Of a stretch of 64,000 bases of DNA, positions 8,130-16,827 are shown one piece after another. The stretch is from assembly GCA_036520615.1 (NCBI GenBank), contig DATDJI010000090.1, forward strand, positions 31,472 to 95,471, written 5' to 3'. Below the pieces are notes generated by a model that was given only the letters and a program-made list of their open reading frames with translations, searched no databases and was not told the origin of the DNA. Position 1 is the first letter of the stretch; each line of letters opens with the position of its first letter. A program made the translations under genes and the position numbers. Source of the DNA: CAMCXE01 sp036520615 (GTDB lineage Bacteria; Pseudomonadota; Gammaproteobacteria; Pseudomonadales; Cellvibrionaceae).

Positions 8130-9879
8130 GATTTTTTTGCGCGAGACTGACGGTAAAAATGCCCCAGTCATCGGCCAGGGTATAGCACTTGGTAAATCCA
8201 GCTGCGGTCACTAGCTGATCCATTTCCGCCTGCACGCGACGGCGCATTACCCAAGCGTCACCGCCGCGGTGGCTCGCCAAAACCCGTGCAATAAATTCCA
8301 ACTGCGGATGCCAGGGCTGGCCGGTATAGACCAGATAACCACCGGGTTCTACTGCCTCGCCCAAGGCCTTAAGCGATGCCTGCACGATGGCGTTATCGGG
8401 GAATAATTCGTATAGGCCCGACACCACCGCAAGTGTCGGTCGAGGGCTTATGCTGAGAATACTGGCCGGATCAAAGGCGTCCCCCTGTACAAATTGAGCG
8501 ATGCTTTGCAGCCCCATGGACTTTATCAAAGCCTGCCCCTGACTAACATTGAGCGGTGAAAAGTCCCGCAGCAGCATCGAATCCGGTTTGTGCGTCAGCG
8601 GGGCAATTGCCTCTAAATCGTACCGGCCGTGACCTGCGGCTATATCCACAAGATGCACCGGCTGCTTGCGTGCCTGCAGTTGTGCTATGGCGCCTTGTAA
8701 TACCTGTTGTACATGCGCCTTACGCTCGCGGATACCGCGCCAACCGATGGCATCTAGATAATTTCGATCAATGATGCGGCCGAGAAAACCACGCCCAGAG
8801 GCTGTGTTCCGGTACACATAATCTAGCGTACTTCCCGAATCGAAGCCGGTCTCCCAGCCGAGCTTGACCCCGTCAGACAATCGAGCGCCAAGTTTCTGCA
8901 TCGTGGTTTTGGTAATAGCAAACTGCCAGCGTTTAGGGCTATACCAAGGCAGCGGCTGTTGCAGGCGCTTGAACTCATCAAAGCTGTAGCCGCTTAAATG
9001 AGCATTTAATAAAGCGGGCTCGGCGGGCGCCTGTGCAAAGCGGGCACTGATAAAAGCGGTGATTTTCGCAACAGCCGGAGCGCGGTCCCGCTCGCCTAAG
9101 GTGTCATGATAAAAGCCGGGCAAGTGGTGTAATTCTTTAATGGTACTGCCTAAGCCTTGAAAAAAACGCTGCTGCGGTTGTTTGTGTACTACCCAGTCAC
9201 TGCCGGAGATAAACATTTGTGTGGGCACATGGATCGCTCCGGCATCACTAACCACCCGCTCGGCAGCTTCGTATAGCCCGAGCAGAATATTCACCGAGAT
9301 GGGCCGAGTGATCAGTGGATCGCTGTTGTAGGAGGCTATGCGCTCCTCGTCATGGGTAAGGAATTTGGCTTTTACGTAGGAATTAACGAAAAAATTGCCC
9401 CGCAACCTGTGCTGCAGCTTTAAACCTGGTACAGCAAAAGGCACGTAAAGTTTGACCTTAAACGCAGGTGAAGCCAGCGTCAGGCAGCGAATGTTGGGGG
9501 CGTAATCGTGTACCCAAGTGGCCGCTAATACAGCACCCACACTTTGCGCGATGACCGCCACATCAGGCAATGCCAAGCCCTCGCGGCTGGCGGCAAAGCG
9601 CACAAATTCGTCCATATCCCGCACAGAGCGTCCAATGCTGGGGCTATACCCTCGCACGCCGGGCGAGCGCCCATGGCCTCGAGCATCCCAGGCGTAAAAG
9701 GCAAAATCCTCCAACCCCAGCTCGTCCACCAAGTGGGCCACTCGGCCTGAGTGTTCATGGCCGCGATGAAACAAAATAATCACGCCCTTGGCAGTTTTGC
9801 TGCGAGCGGGCCAGTGGCGGAAGAACAACGGGTAGTTATCGCTGGTAGTAAATACAGATTCCTGGGCGATGCGGGTCAT
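8122..9879 (-). CDS. ynbC: Alpha/beta hydrolase - SAM methyltransferase fusion (YnbC-like)
   Basis: Two-domain protein of 585 residues. Residues about 1-285 are an alpha/beta hydrolase of the serine aminopeptidase/monoacylglycerol lipase type. They include DARGHGRSPG, a nucleophile elbow AQSVGA and a late PGFYHDTL that supplies the histidine. Residues about 330-580 are a class I methyltransferase with the SAM motif VDIAAGHGRYD. E. coli YnbC has the same fusion. The substrate is unknown; a lysolipid or modified lipid head group is inferred from the neighbours. The start is well supported by AGGAG nine bases before the ATG. A gap of about 60 bp separates it from ynbB. Confidence 0.88.
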   Translation of the reverse strand: MTRIAQESVFTTSDNYPLFFRHWPARSKTAKGVIILFHRGHEHSGRVAHLVDELGLEDFAFYAWDARGHGRSPGVRGYSPSIGRSVRDMDEFVRFAASREGLALPDVAVIAQSVGAVLAATWVHDYAPNIRCLTLASPAFKVKLYVPFAVPGLKLQHRLRGNFFVNSYVKAKFLTHDEERIASYNSDPLITRPISVNILLGLYEAAERVVSDAGAIHVPTQMFISGSDWVVHKQPQQRFFQGLGSTIKELHHLPGFYHDTLGERDRAPAVAKITAFISARFAQAPAEPALLNAHLSGYSFDEFKRLQQPLPWYSPKRWQFAITKTTMQKLGARLSDGVKLGWETGFDSGSTLDYVYRNTASGRGFLGRIIDRNYLDAIGWRGIRERKAHVQQVLQGAIAQLQARKQPVHLVDIAAGHGRYDLEAIAPLTHKPDSMLLRDFSPLNVSQGQALIKSMGLQSIAQFVQGDAFDPASILSISPRPTLAVVSGLYELFPDNAIVQASLKALGEAVEPGGYLVYTGQPWHPQLEFIARVLASHRGGDAWVMRRRVQAEMDQLVTAAGFTKCYTLADDWGIFTVSLAQKNHD

Positions 9880-9938
9880 ATAAACTCCTGTGACTAGTCC
9901 TTAAAATGGACGGGAAATGATAAAAATTTGGGCGGACA

Positions 9939-10913
9939 TTAAGTCCACCAGTAACGCACTAAGTGGAAAAATATCGGCGCGGAAAAGCTTAGTGAATCCA
10001 CCCGGTCAAGCATGCCGCCATGGCCTTCTATCAGCGATCCCCAATCTTTAACGCCGCGATCTCGCTTGATGGCGGAGAGCACATAGCCGCCAAAAAAGCC
10101 CATAACATTAATGACCAAGGCGACCAGTGCCGCCTGCCAGATACTAAAAGGTGTGATCCAGTAAAGCGAAGCGCCTAAAGCCACGGAAGATGCCCAGCCA
10201 CCGAGCAAACCTTCCCAGCTTTTTGATGGCGAAATAGCGGAAGAGAATTTAGTTTTGCCAAACAACTTGCCCCAGACGTACTGAAACACATCGCTCGCTT
10301 GTACGACCAAAATCAAAAACACCAGCAGCAATACGTTTTTGCCTTCATATCCGGCAATTTCCAGCATCAACAGCGCAGGGATATGGGAAATACAATAGAC
10401 ACAAATCATCAGCCCCCATTGCACCTTGGCTGCACGCTCCAAAAAGCGCGTGGTATCGCGGCCTAAGGAGGCTGAAATAGGCAGTAATAAAAAGCCATAG
10501 ACGGGGATTAAAACGGAAAACAGGCCGTACCAGTGTTGCGCCACCAAATAATATTGCAGAGGCAGAAGCACAAAAAAGCTCCACACCAGTGCCCGGTGAT
10601 CGCCCCGGCGAGTATGGGTAAGTGAGACAAATTCGCGCAGCGCTTGAAAGGAAATAAACGCAAATAACAACACTAGGGCAAACTCGCCGATATAAATGGC
10701 AAGGCCTATGGTAACGATCATTACCCACCAGGCATTGGTGCGCGCATTCAGATTGTTCACCACCGCCTGCGCCGATTGGCTGTGGGCGCGGCGGGCCAGC
10801 ACAAAACCGATAGCTGAGGCCAGTATCAGCACCGCAAACAAACCGGTAAAAACAGCCGTAAGAGCACCGGTAAGTGTGTCCAGCGAGAGTGGTGGTATGG
10901 TCAAAGACATCAT
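9939..10913 (-). CDS. ynbB: CdsA-like phosphatidate cytidylyltransferase (YnbB-like)
   Basis: Integral membrane CTP transferase that makes a CDP-diacylglycerol-type activated lipid. The 324-residue chain has about eight membrane segments. It carries SPSKSWEG and the C-terminal CDS signature region SAIKRDRGVKDWG...GHGGMLDRVDS, which holds the metal-binding Asp residues. The length fits the family. It overlaps the acyltransferase gene by four bases. As a second CdsA alongside the presumed housekeeping copy elsewhere, it probably feeds the CDP-alcohol phosphotransferase of the same operon. Confidence 0.92.
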   Translation of the reverse strand: MMSLTIPPLSLDTLTGALTAVFTGLFAVLILASAIGFVLARRAHSQSAQAVVNNLNARTNAWWVMIVTIGLAIYIGEFALVLLFAFISFQALREFVSLTHTRRGDHRALVWSFFVLLPLQYYLVAQHWYGLFSVLIPVYGFLLLPISASLGRDTTRFLERAAKVQWGLMICVYCISHIPALLMLEIAGYEGKNVLLLVFLILVVQASDVFQYVWGKLFGKTKFSSAISPSKSWEGLLGGWASSVALGASLYWITPFSIWQAALVALVINVMGFFGGYVLSAIKRDRGVKDWGSLIEGHGGMLDRVDSLSFSAPIFFHLVRYWWT

Positions 10914-11536
10914 GGCTGATCACTCGGGGCTAAGGCTAACAACTGATTACGGCAGCGGGTTAAAAACCCCTGGCGATCCTCACCTGCCTGCAGATGCAAA
11001 ACCTCTCCAAACGTGAGGCTACACAACAATGGCACGGGCACAAATACACCTTTGGGCATAACGCGGCCGAGGTTTTCAATCCACACAGGAATTAAATCCA
11101 CATGCGGAAATGCCTTGGCGATGTGATAAAGGCCGGTTTTAAAGGGCAACAAATCATCGCCAAGATTGCGCGTGCCTTCGGGAAAAAATATTAACGAATG
11201 CCCCTGAGAGAGGGCCGCGCCCATTAAATCCAGTGGATTAGGATCGCTGCGAGATGGCTTACGTGGAATCAGCACACTTTGAAATACCCGCTCGCTTAAA
11301 TAGCGGCGTACCGGCGTGGTCTGCCAGTAGTCGCCTCCGGCCACCGGGCGCGTTATACGTCTTTGCACCAGAGGCAAGGCTGCCCAAAGCGTAAGAAAAT
11401 CTCCGTGGCTGCGGTGATTGGCAAAGAAAATACGTTGGCGATCCGGCATTAGCGGTGCCTGCCAAATAGGCTTGGCGCCGGTTATTAAACGAGTAAAACC
11501 GCAAAGACCGCGGCCAATCCATTCAGCTGTGGACAT
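10910..11536 (-). CDS. PlsC-type 1-acylglycerol-3-phosphate acyltransferase
   Basis: Predicted glycerolipid acyltransferase of 208 residues. It shows the catalytic H-x4-D motif in NHRSHGDF and the phosphate/glycerol-binding FPEGTRN motif, in the expected order and spacing. It has no long membrane segment and may be peripheral. It lies between the ynbA-like and ynbB-like genes and overlaps the latter by ATGA. To my knowledge the E. coli ynbABCD operon lacks this gene, so this operon encodes an added acylation step that could make the phosphatidate used by the CdsA-like enzyme. Confidence 0.9.
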   Translation of the reverse strand: MSTAEWIGRGLCGFTRLITGAKPIWQAPLMPDRQRIFFANHRSHGDFLTLWAALPLVQRRITRPVAGGDYWQTTPVRRYLSERVFQSVLIPRKPSRSDPNPLDLMGAALSQGHSLIFFPEGTRNLGDDLLPFKTGLYHIAKAFPHVDLIPVWIENLGRVMPKGVFVPVPLLCSLTFGEVLHLQAGEDRQGFLTRCRNQLLALAPSDQP

Positions 11537-11553
11537 AAAAATCCTTATGTTGA

Positions 11554-12168
11554 TTAACAGTGAGGTAATTCGCCAAGGGCGGCTTTAATACGCGCCGCCA
11601 TGTTCGCGGCCATCAACAGGCACAGCACCCAGGGCAACCAGTTGAGAACAGCAGGCAACAAAAAGCCTAGGCCTACCGATAAACCCAGGGCGCCAAATAC
11701 AAAGGCGCGATCACTTTTACCCATAGGGCCTTGATACTGGCGTTGCACCCCGATCATTGGCCCCAGGGCGCCAGTCATTTCCGACAGAGCCGCGCACCAT
11801 ATGACCGCAAAAATACCCAGCGGTGAAAAAGGTGGTATCAAGCAAAATGGCAGGTACAAAGCCGCATCGCTAATCACATCGGATAATTCGTTAAGGTACG
11901 CGCCCAGTGGCGATTGTTGGTGATGCTCGCGGGCAAGCATGCCGTCCACTGCATTAAACGCCATGCGCACAAACATCCACAGGGGTAATAACAAAAACCA
12001 GGCGGGTGTCGTCAGGGCGCTCACATAAAGCCAAACACCTAATGCAATGGAGATGACCATTGCCGCAAGCGTCACGCTATTGGCCGTAACGCCTACCGCA
12101 GCCAAGCGCTGCACCAAGGGACGGAGTAGATTCTGAAACGCGGGTTTGAGTTGGTAAATACTGATCAT
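11554..12168 (-). CDS. ynbA: CDP-alcohol phosphatidyltransferase-family protein (YnbA-like)
   Basis: Membrane enzyme family that joins a CDP-activated lipid to an alcohol with loss of CMP. The 204-residue chain has about six membrane segments. The signature D-x2-DG-x2-AR-x8-G-x3-D-x3-D is present with exact spacing, but the first and third Asp are Asn (N72, D75, N93, D97). Two metal or catalytic positions are therefore altered, and either the reaction differs or the family tolerates Asn. It is the promoter-proximal gene of the six-gene operon, 18 bp ahead of the PlsC-type gene. Confidence 0.88.
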   Translation of the reverse strand: MISIYQLKPAFQNLLRPLVQRLAAVGVTANSVTLAAMVISIALGVWLYVSALTTPAWFLLLPLWMFVRMAFNAVDGMLAREHHQQSPLGAYLNELSDVISDAALYLPFCLIPPFSPLGIFAVIWCAALSEMTGALGPMIGVQRQYQGPMGKSDRAFVFGALGLSVGLGFLLPAVLNWLPWVLCLLMAANMAARIKAALGELPHC

Positions 12169-12758
12169 AAATTCCTTGTTTACCGGCAGCCGGGGGTCGA
12201 CACAAAAAAGCGCGACAATTTAGCAGATTTTAGCTCACTGCGATTATTTATCCGCGCAGTGACTGCATTAATCGCACGCGCAGAAAGACCGGAGCGTTGC
12301 GAGCTTGGCAAAGTGGATTTCAGCCAATTCGCAAATAACGAAAGGCGAGTGGAGAATTAAGTTTATGAATGCAGTATCGAGCCCTATTTAATTGAGTAAG
12401 GGCTTATGTAGTTTGCGCACAAAACAGCGGCATAAGCGTACAAGAATTTTTAACTGCAGCAAGTGAGGAGACAGGGAAATATTGACGGAGATTTTGTAGA
12501 GAATTTAAACGTGAGTTAAAAATTAATTAACTTAGTCGGCGGTGAAAGCGCATGCGGCTAACTAGGTGTTTTTAAAAACGTACAAGCACGTCCATGAAAT
12601 CTTGGTGCGGACATTTTGTCCTATATAGTTTTTGAAAAGGCCCATTAATTAGACAATCAAAAATTTCTGCAACGTAAATACACTACAAGGCAAGCTAATT
12701 TAGAAATTTTAAATCCAAAAAACGATAAATGAGTAACTGAACTTGCATTTAAACACTG
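12169..12758. other. Intergenic region between lipid operon and GH62 gene
   Basis: About 590 bp of A+T-rich DNA that should carry the promoter of the lipid operon on the minus strand near its left end. Short frames here lack ribosome sites and recognisable products. No operator or repeat is evident. Confidence 0.45.
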
Positions 12759-12797
12759 GCAAGCACACTGAACAAATAATCCGCTCAGTGTGCTTGC
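12759..12797 (-). terminator. Stem-loop downstream of the GH62 gene
   Basis: A perfect 13-bp inverted repeat (12759-12771 with 12785-12797) with a 13-base loop starts seven bases past the stop of the GH62 gene. No strong U-tract follows on the minus strand, so it may be a weak or Rho-assisted terminator or an mRNA 3-prime stabiliser. Confidence 0.6.
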
Positions 12798-12803
12798 GCA
12801 AGG

Positions 12804-14495
12804 TTAATTAGCTTTTAATAAGCCGAGTTTATAAGGCCGCGCGTCGTAAGTTCCGGTGTAACCATTAAGGTTTGCACCCTGATACAAAAATTGCATTTTA
12901 CACGCGTCTATTTCCATTTTTTCATCGTAACCCGACCGTATCATTTCGCCGTGGCTAATTTGTCCGCTCCATGCAGTGGAGGGGAAAGTAACATTATTCA
13001 ACCCAGCAAAAGGATCACTTTCAGAAGTTTTATGCGGTACCCATGGGCCGTCAAGACTGCTTGATGTCCAAGAGCGGAAGAAACGTTTTGATTCAGCAGT
13101 ACCCCAGCCTTCAACCAATAATAAGTATTTGTTCTGGCCTTTGAGTTTATACACATTACCCGCTTCGAATAAAATGCTTTGCCCACCAGCACCCTGCACA
13201 TTGGCTGTTTTAACCTGACTAACATTAAAGTTTGGAAAGTTAGCAACGGTGGTACTTACGTAATACATTTTTCCGTCGTCTTTAAAGAAATACAAATAAC
13301 AATTGGTATCGTTACAGATCACCCAATAATCCAAAGCACCGCCGTATTGATCATTGCCAGGCCATAGGGTTTTTGGAGCGCTCCAGCCAGTATCAATGCT
13401 ATTTGACGTGGTGTATTTCGCAGGCCATTGAGTAAAAATATACCATTTGTTTTGAGGGGCGAAATAAAACACCTGGGGTGCAACTGTTGAGCTGCCACCT
13501 GGTGAAAATTGTTGATAAGTTCCAGATGCAGCCTGATTAAAATCGGTAAAACTCGAGTACATGGATTTGTAACCACTGTTATATACAGTGGCAAATACAT
13601 GATATTTATTGTTGTAATAAACGATCGTTGGATCTTTAACCGACGCATCGCCATTGCGCGGATTAATTACCGGAGCGGCCGATGAGGTCCAGCGCAGCGT
13701 GCTAGGCAAATCGCAGCTTGGCTGGTTTGGGTCCACTGGATCGGTTATCGGTGGCTCTACAAATTTGCCTCCTGTATTAGAATAGATTGCAAATCCGCTA
13801 ATGGTTGCGTTATCAACCGTTGAGGTTAGATCAATAGTAAGTTTTTCGTCGTTTACTTTTATGTTGTTTATTACAACATCGTAAGCAACATCCTTCCCGG
13901 CTAAATCAAATATATCTGCATTTTGTACCGCTGGTTGGCCTTCCACATTTACACTAAAAATCCGCGCGGCCCGAGTAGTTTGATACATTTCTACAAAATG
14001 TAATTTGACGCTATAGGTGGAATTAGTTACCGGTACTTCATATTTCAACGTACCGTAACGCTCAGTTTGATACAGCGTGCCTTGGCTGACACCGGTAATC
14101 GGGTTAGTCGTGGAATTGGTGGTTCCAGCCGAGGAAAAACGATCTGCCTTGTATTCAACATTATTAAATGTGATGGCAGGCCCGCCTGCATTTATTGCAT
14201 ATACCAGGGAGGCACCCGCAGGTATACCGCCAGAACTTGAAGAAGTAGATGATGAGCTTGAGGACGATGAATTGCTGGAAGACGAGCTTGAAGAACTTGA
14301 GCTACTAGAAGAACTATTAGAAGAAGAGCTAGTTGACGAGGAGCTACTGGAGGAGCTGGAAGATGAGCTATTGGGGTCGGTTGTTGTACCACTACATGCC
14401 GCGAGCGATGCAGTCAGTGTCAAACCAAAAAGAATTCTTTGCCAATTTATGGCTTTAATATCACGAATGACATTACCTATTAAATGAGCGTTCAT
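12804..14495 (-). CDS. Lipoprotein GH62 alpha-L-arabinofuranosidase with malectin-like domain
   Basis: Predicted outer-surface enzyme that removes arabinose side chains from arabinoxylan. The ATG at 14495, preceded by GAGGCGAG, is chosen because it gives a clean lipoprotein signal (lipobox LAAC near residue 34) and about 563 residues. Next come two polyserine stretches (about 40-95), then a malectin/CBM57-like domain (about 95-250: INAGG, FVEMY, a C-terminal SGFAIYS). The GH62 catalytic domain fills the rest. Visible family signatures are LPSTLRWTSS, VKDPTIVYY, GALDYWV and ISHGEMIRSGYDEK, which hold the expected Asp and Glu residues. It is paired with the xylanase gene upstream. Confidence 0.9.
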   Translation of the reverse strand: MNAHLIGNVIRDIKAINWQRILFGLTLTASLAACSGTTTDPNSSSSSSSSSSSSTSSSSNSSSSSSSSSSSSSSNSSSSSSSSTSSSSGGIPAGASLVYAINAGGPAITFNNVEYKADRFSSAGTTNSTTNPITGVSQGTLYQTERYGTLKYEVPVTNSTYSVKLHFVEMYQTTRAARIFSVNVEGQPAVQNADIFDLAGKDVAYDVVINNIKVNDEKLTIDLTSTVDNATISGFAIYSNTGGKFVEPPITDPVDPNQPSCDLPSTLRWTSSAAPVINPRNGDASVKDPTIVYYNNKYHVFATVYNSGYKSMYSSFTDFNQAASGTYQQFSPGGSSTVAPQVFYFAPQNKWYIFTQWPAKYTTSNSIDTGWSAPKTLWPGNDQYGGALDYWVICNDTNCYLYFFKDDGKMYYVSTTVANFPNFNVSQVKTANVQGAGGQSILFEAGNVYKLKGQNKYLLLVEGWGTAESKRFFRSWTSSSLDGPWVPHKTSESDPFAGLNNVTFPSTAWSGQISHGEMIRSGYDEKMEIDACKMQFLYQGANLNGYTGTYDARPYKLGLLKAN

Positions 14496-14621
14496 TTTTC
14501 TCGCCTCGATGATTAGATGAATTACGTGCTCACAGTCTAAAAAAGCGTGCAACATAAAAATTATTAAGACATATGTAGCGGCTGCAATCTAAATAGCGCT
14601 ATATTTTTTACAGGCTATTTA

Positions 14622-14650
14622 AAGAAAAAAAGGTGGATATCCTTATCCAC
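14622..14650 (-). terminator. Rho-independent terminator after the GH10 gene
   Basis: On the minus strand GTGGATA and TATCCAC form a 7-bp stem with a four-base loop, followed by C and a run of seven T. It lies 35 bases past the stop of the xylanase, so the GH62 gene probably has its own promoter in the 14496-14620 gap. Confidence 0.85.
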
Positions 14651-14684
14651 TAAGTGGGCACAACTATCGTAAATTTAGTGCTTA

Positions 14685-16307
14685 TTATTGTTTTGGATTT
14701 TGTTTAATGTAATTCATTAACCAAGTCATGGAAGGGCGAGCGGTACCATTTGAAGTTAACAAACCAGAACCGGTAATCCACGTACTGCCTTCCACGTATC
14801 CCCAAATGGTAATGCCCTTCACACCTGGATGAGCGAATAACACTGGGAAATGTGCTTGGAAATTTTGCAGCTGCTGTTGGTCATTGGTTAAACCGATGTC
14901 GTACTCAGAAATATAAATAGGCACTTTCAATTGGTTATAAATATCATCCAATCCAGCCTTTAAATTCGCTGCGGAGTAATTTGTAACGTCATGGGACTGC
15001 ATGCCTACAGCATCTAAATAGCCGCCTTGTGCAAGAGGTTTAGCCAAATCAATGAATTGTTGATGCTGATATTGAAAGGTATTGTAATCGTTCAATATTA
15101 GAATCGAATTCGGGCAGTATTGACGCGCTAATTGAAACGCTTTTTGAATCCAATTATTACCAAATGCTTTTTGAGCATAGGCGGCAGGTTGGTGCCCTTG
15201 TACTGCCTCATTCACCACGTCAATCATTGCGGTGTCTGGGTAGCGAGTACAATAATCTTTAATCCATTGTTCGATTTCCGCCGCAGTTTCAGTTGCACTT
15301 AGGTTATCAATCCAGGTTGGACGTTGGGCACCCCAAACAAACGTGTGGGCTTTAACAGGAATATTCGCCATGCGCGCGTATTTATAAATGTTGTCGAGCG
15401 GACCCCAATTATATTGATTGCGCGTGCCTTCAACAGAACCCCATTTACCTTCGTTTTCCGGCGTTATTTGATTCCAGTAAGTACCAAAATCTGATCGCAC
15501 CGCTCCGCGCGTGGTGATATTACCTACGAAGAATTTAGGTATTTTGCGTCCACCGCTTGAAGAAGTTGATGTCGAGCTGCTACTGCTTGACGAGCTGCTA
15601 GAAGTTGAAACTACATCAGGTGGATCGATAGTGCCGGCATAAGGACCAATATGCAGCCAATCCAGATCTAGAAAATCAGTTTCACCAGCGGTTACACGAA
15701 TTTTTTGTACACCGGCCGCAAGCTGAACGCTGCCTGCTTTCCAGGTTTTAAACTGACCCCAATCGGCTACGTTCGGGACTTTAAATTCCTGCACCAGTGT
15801 TTGATCACACTGACTTATTTTTAATGTTCTACCTTCGCCTACGGCACCGGAGCGCACGTAAATATCGTACGTGCCGGCATTTTGCACATACACCGAATAT
15901 TCTAAATATTCGCCGTTGGTAATCCAGCCGACTGCATTGCCACCAGAAATTGCTTTGATATCAACCCCAGTATCCGTGCGATATTCACCGCCTTCATTGG
16001 CTTCCGAAGAATCAGAATAACCACTTGGGTCAAAATCCTCGGCCTCAACTTTTCCAGGAATAACCGCAGCAAAATTTTGAAAAGCCGCTGCGTTAGTACT
16101 TGGGCAAGTGGGGTGAACAACGCCGCCTGTTGAGGAAGAACTGCTTGAAGAACTACTAGAAGATGAAGAACTGGATGAAGACGAACTGGACGAGCTTGAT
16201 GAACTTGACGAGCTACTGCTGGATGGCTGAACAGCTCCACCGCAACCGGAAATAACAAAACTAGCTATAACAGCTAGATTGAAATGTTTGTTAAGAGGAA
16301 TTTTCAT
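14685..16307 (-). CDS. Lipoprotein CBM6-GH10 endo-beta-1,4-xylanase
   Basis: Cleaves xylan backbones at the cell surface. The 540-residue protein has a lipoprotein signal with lipobox ISGC near residue 22 and a polyserine linker (about 28-60). A CBM6-like carbohydrate-binding module follows (about 75-225: KVEAEDFD, GWITNGEYLEY, DFLDLDWLHIG). A second serine linker (about 235-250) precedes the GH10 domain (about 255-540). The acid/base Glu is in DVVNEAV (E367) and the nucleophile Glu in ISEYDIG (E468). WGAQRPTW and GITIWGY are also typical. Polyserine linkers are a trait of Cellvibrio/Saccharophagus enzymes. A terminator follows the gene. Confidence 0.95.
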   Translation of the reverse strand: MKIPLNKHFNLAVIASFVISGCGGAVQPSSSSSSSSSSSSSSSSSSSSSSSSSSSSSSSTGGVVHPTCPSTNAAAFQNFAAVIPGKVEAEDFDPSGYSDSSEANEGGEYRTDTGVDIKAISGGNAVGWITNGEYLEYSVYVQNAGTYDIYVRSGAVGEGRTLKISQCDQTLVQEFKVPNVADWGQFKTWKAGSVQLAAGVQKIRVTAGETDFLDLDWLHIGPYAGTIDPPDVVSTSSSSSSSSSSTSTSSSGGRKIPKFFVGNITTRGAVRSDFGTYWNQITPENEGKWGSVEGTRNQYNWGPLDNIYKYARMANIPVKAHTFVWGAQRPTWIDNLSATETAAEIEQWIKDYCTRYPDTAMIDVVNEAVQGHQPAAYAQKAFGNNWIQKAFQLARQYCPNSILILNDYNTFQYQHQQFIDLAKPLAQGGYLDAVGMQSHDVTNYSAANLKAGLDDIYNQLKVPIYISEYDIGLTNDQQQLQNFQAHFPVLFAHPGVKGITIWGYVEGSTWITGSGLLTSNGTARPSMTWLMNYIKQNPKQ

Positions 16308-16827
16308 ATAGGCACCTTAAAATGGTTATCGCGTTGGTTGGCCTTGAAATATTTTATTCATCGGGCTGTTTAATCCCTGATAGGTAACGGGAGTCACCTA
16401 GCTTCCAATAGCCAATCAACTGTTCGCCATATTACCGACTGCCCCAGCATTTTCTGGGTAATACCTCTCAATCCTAAGGATTCGTTTTATAGTATGACTA
16501 ATAAATAGTTATATAGACTCTTTGCCCTCGCCTACGAGGGCTATCTCCTGCGAAAGCTAGATGCGCTGAAAACCGCTAAACCGCAACAAAACAGATAAAA
16601 ACTGGTGATTAGAGCAGGTAAGCCTGGTTTACTAAACAAAGGTTGAGGAGAATCAGCTGCGAGTGGATGTAGCTACTAAGCACGTTATATATAGGTAATG
16701 AACTATTTGGGTGAACGCTTGGCGATCTGAGCCGCCTCATCTACCCCAGGGGCTCGTACCAGATTTTTTGCCATGAGAGGAGCGTTAATTTAACGAACTG
16801 ACTCATTTAAATGTTTAATAAAGAGAT
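16308..16827 (-). promoter_or_regulatory. Upstream region of the xylanase gene with small hairpins
   Basis: About 520 bp without a gene, containing the xylanase promoter on the minus strand. Two hairpins stand out. One is a 7-bp GCCCTCG/CGAGGGC stem with a four-base loop at 16524-16541. The other is AGGTGAC/GTTACCT at 16382-16399, a 7-bp RNA stem with one G-U pair, about 75 bases ahead of the ATG. I could not match a known riboswitch. No operator for a named regulator was identified. Confidence 0.4.

Noticed and set aside
12151..12360. 69-codon plus-strand frame upstream of ynbA
   Set aside because: Overlaps the start of the ynbA-like gene and its promoter space, with no ribosome site or family likeness.
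14077..14487. Plus-strand frame encoding a very acidic Glu/Leu-rich protein
   Set aside because: It is the antisense of the polyserine linkers of the GH62 gene, and its composition is explained by Ser codons read backwards.
15902..16258. Minus-strand frame opposite the xylanase reading frame
   Set aside because: Overlaps the CBM6 and linker coding region in another frame and has no ribosome site.
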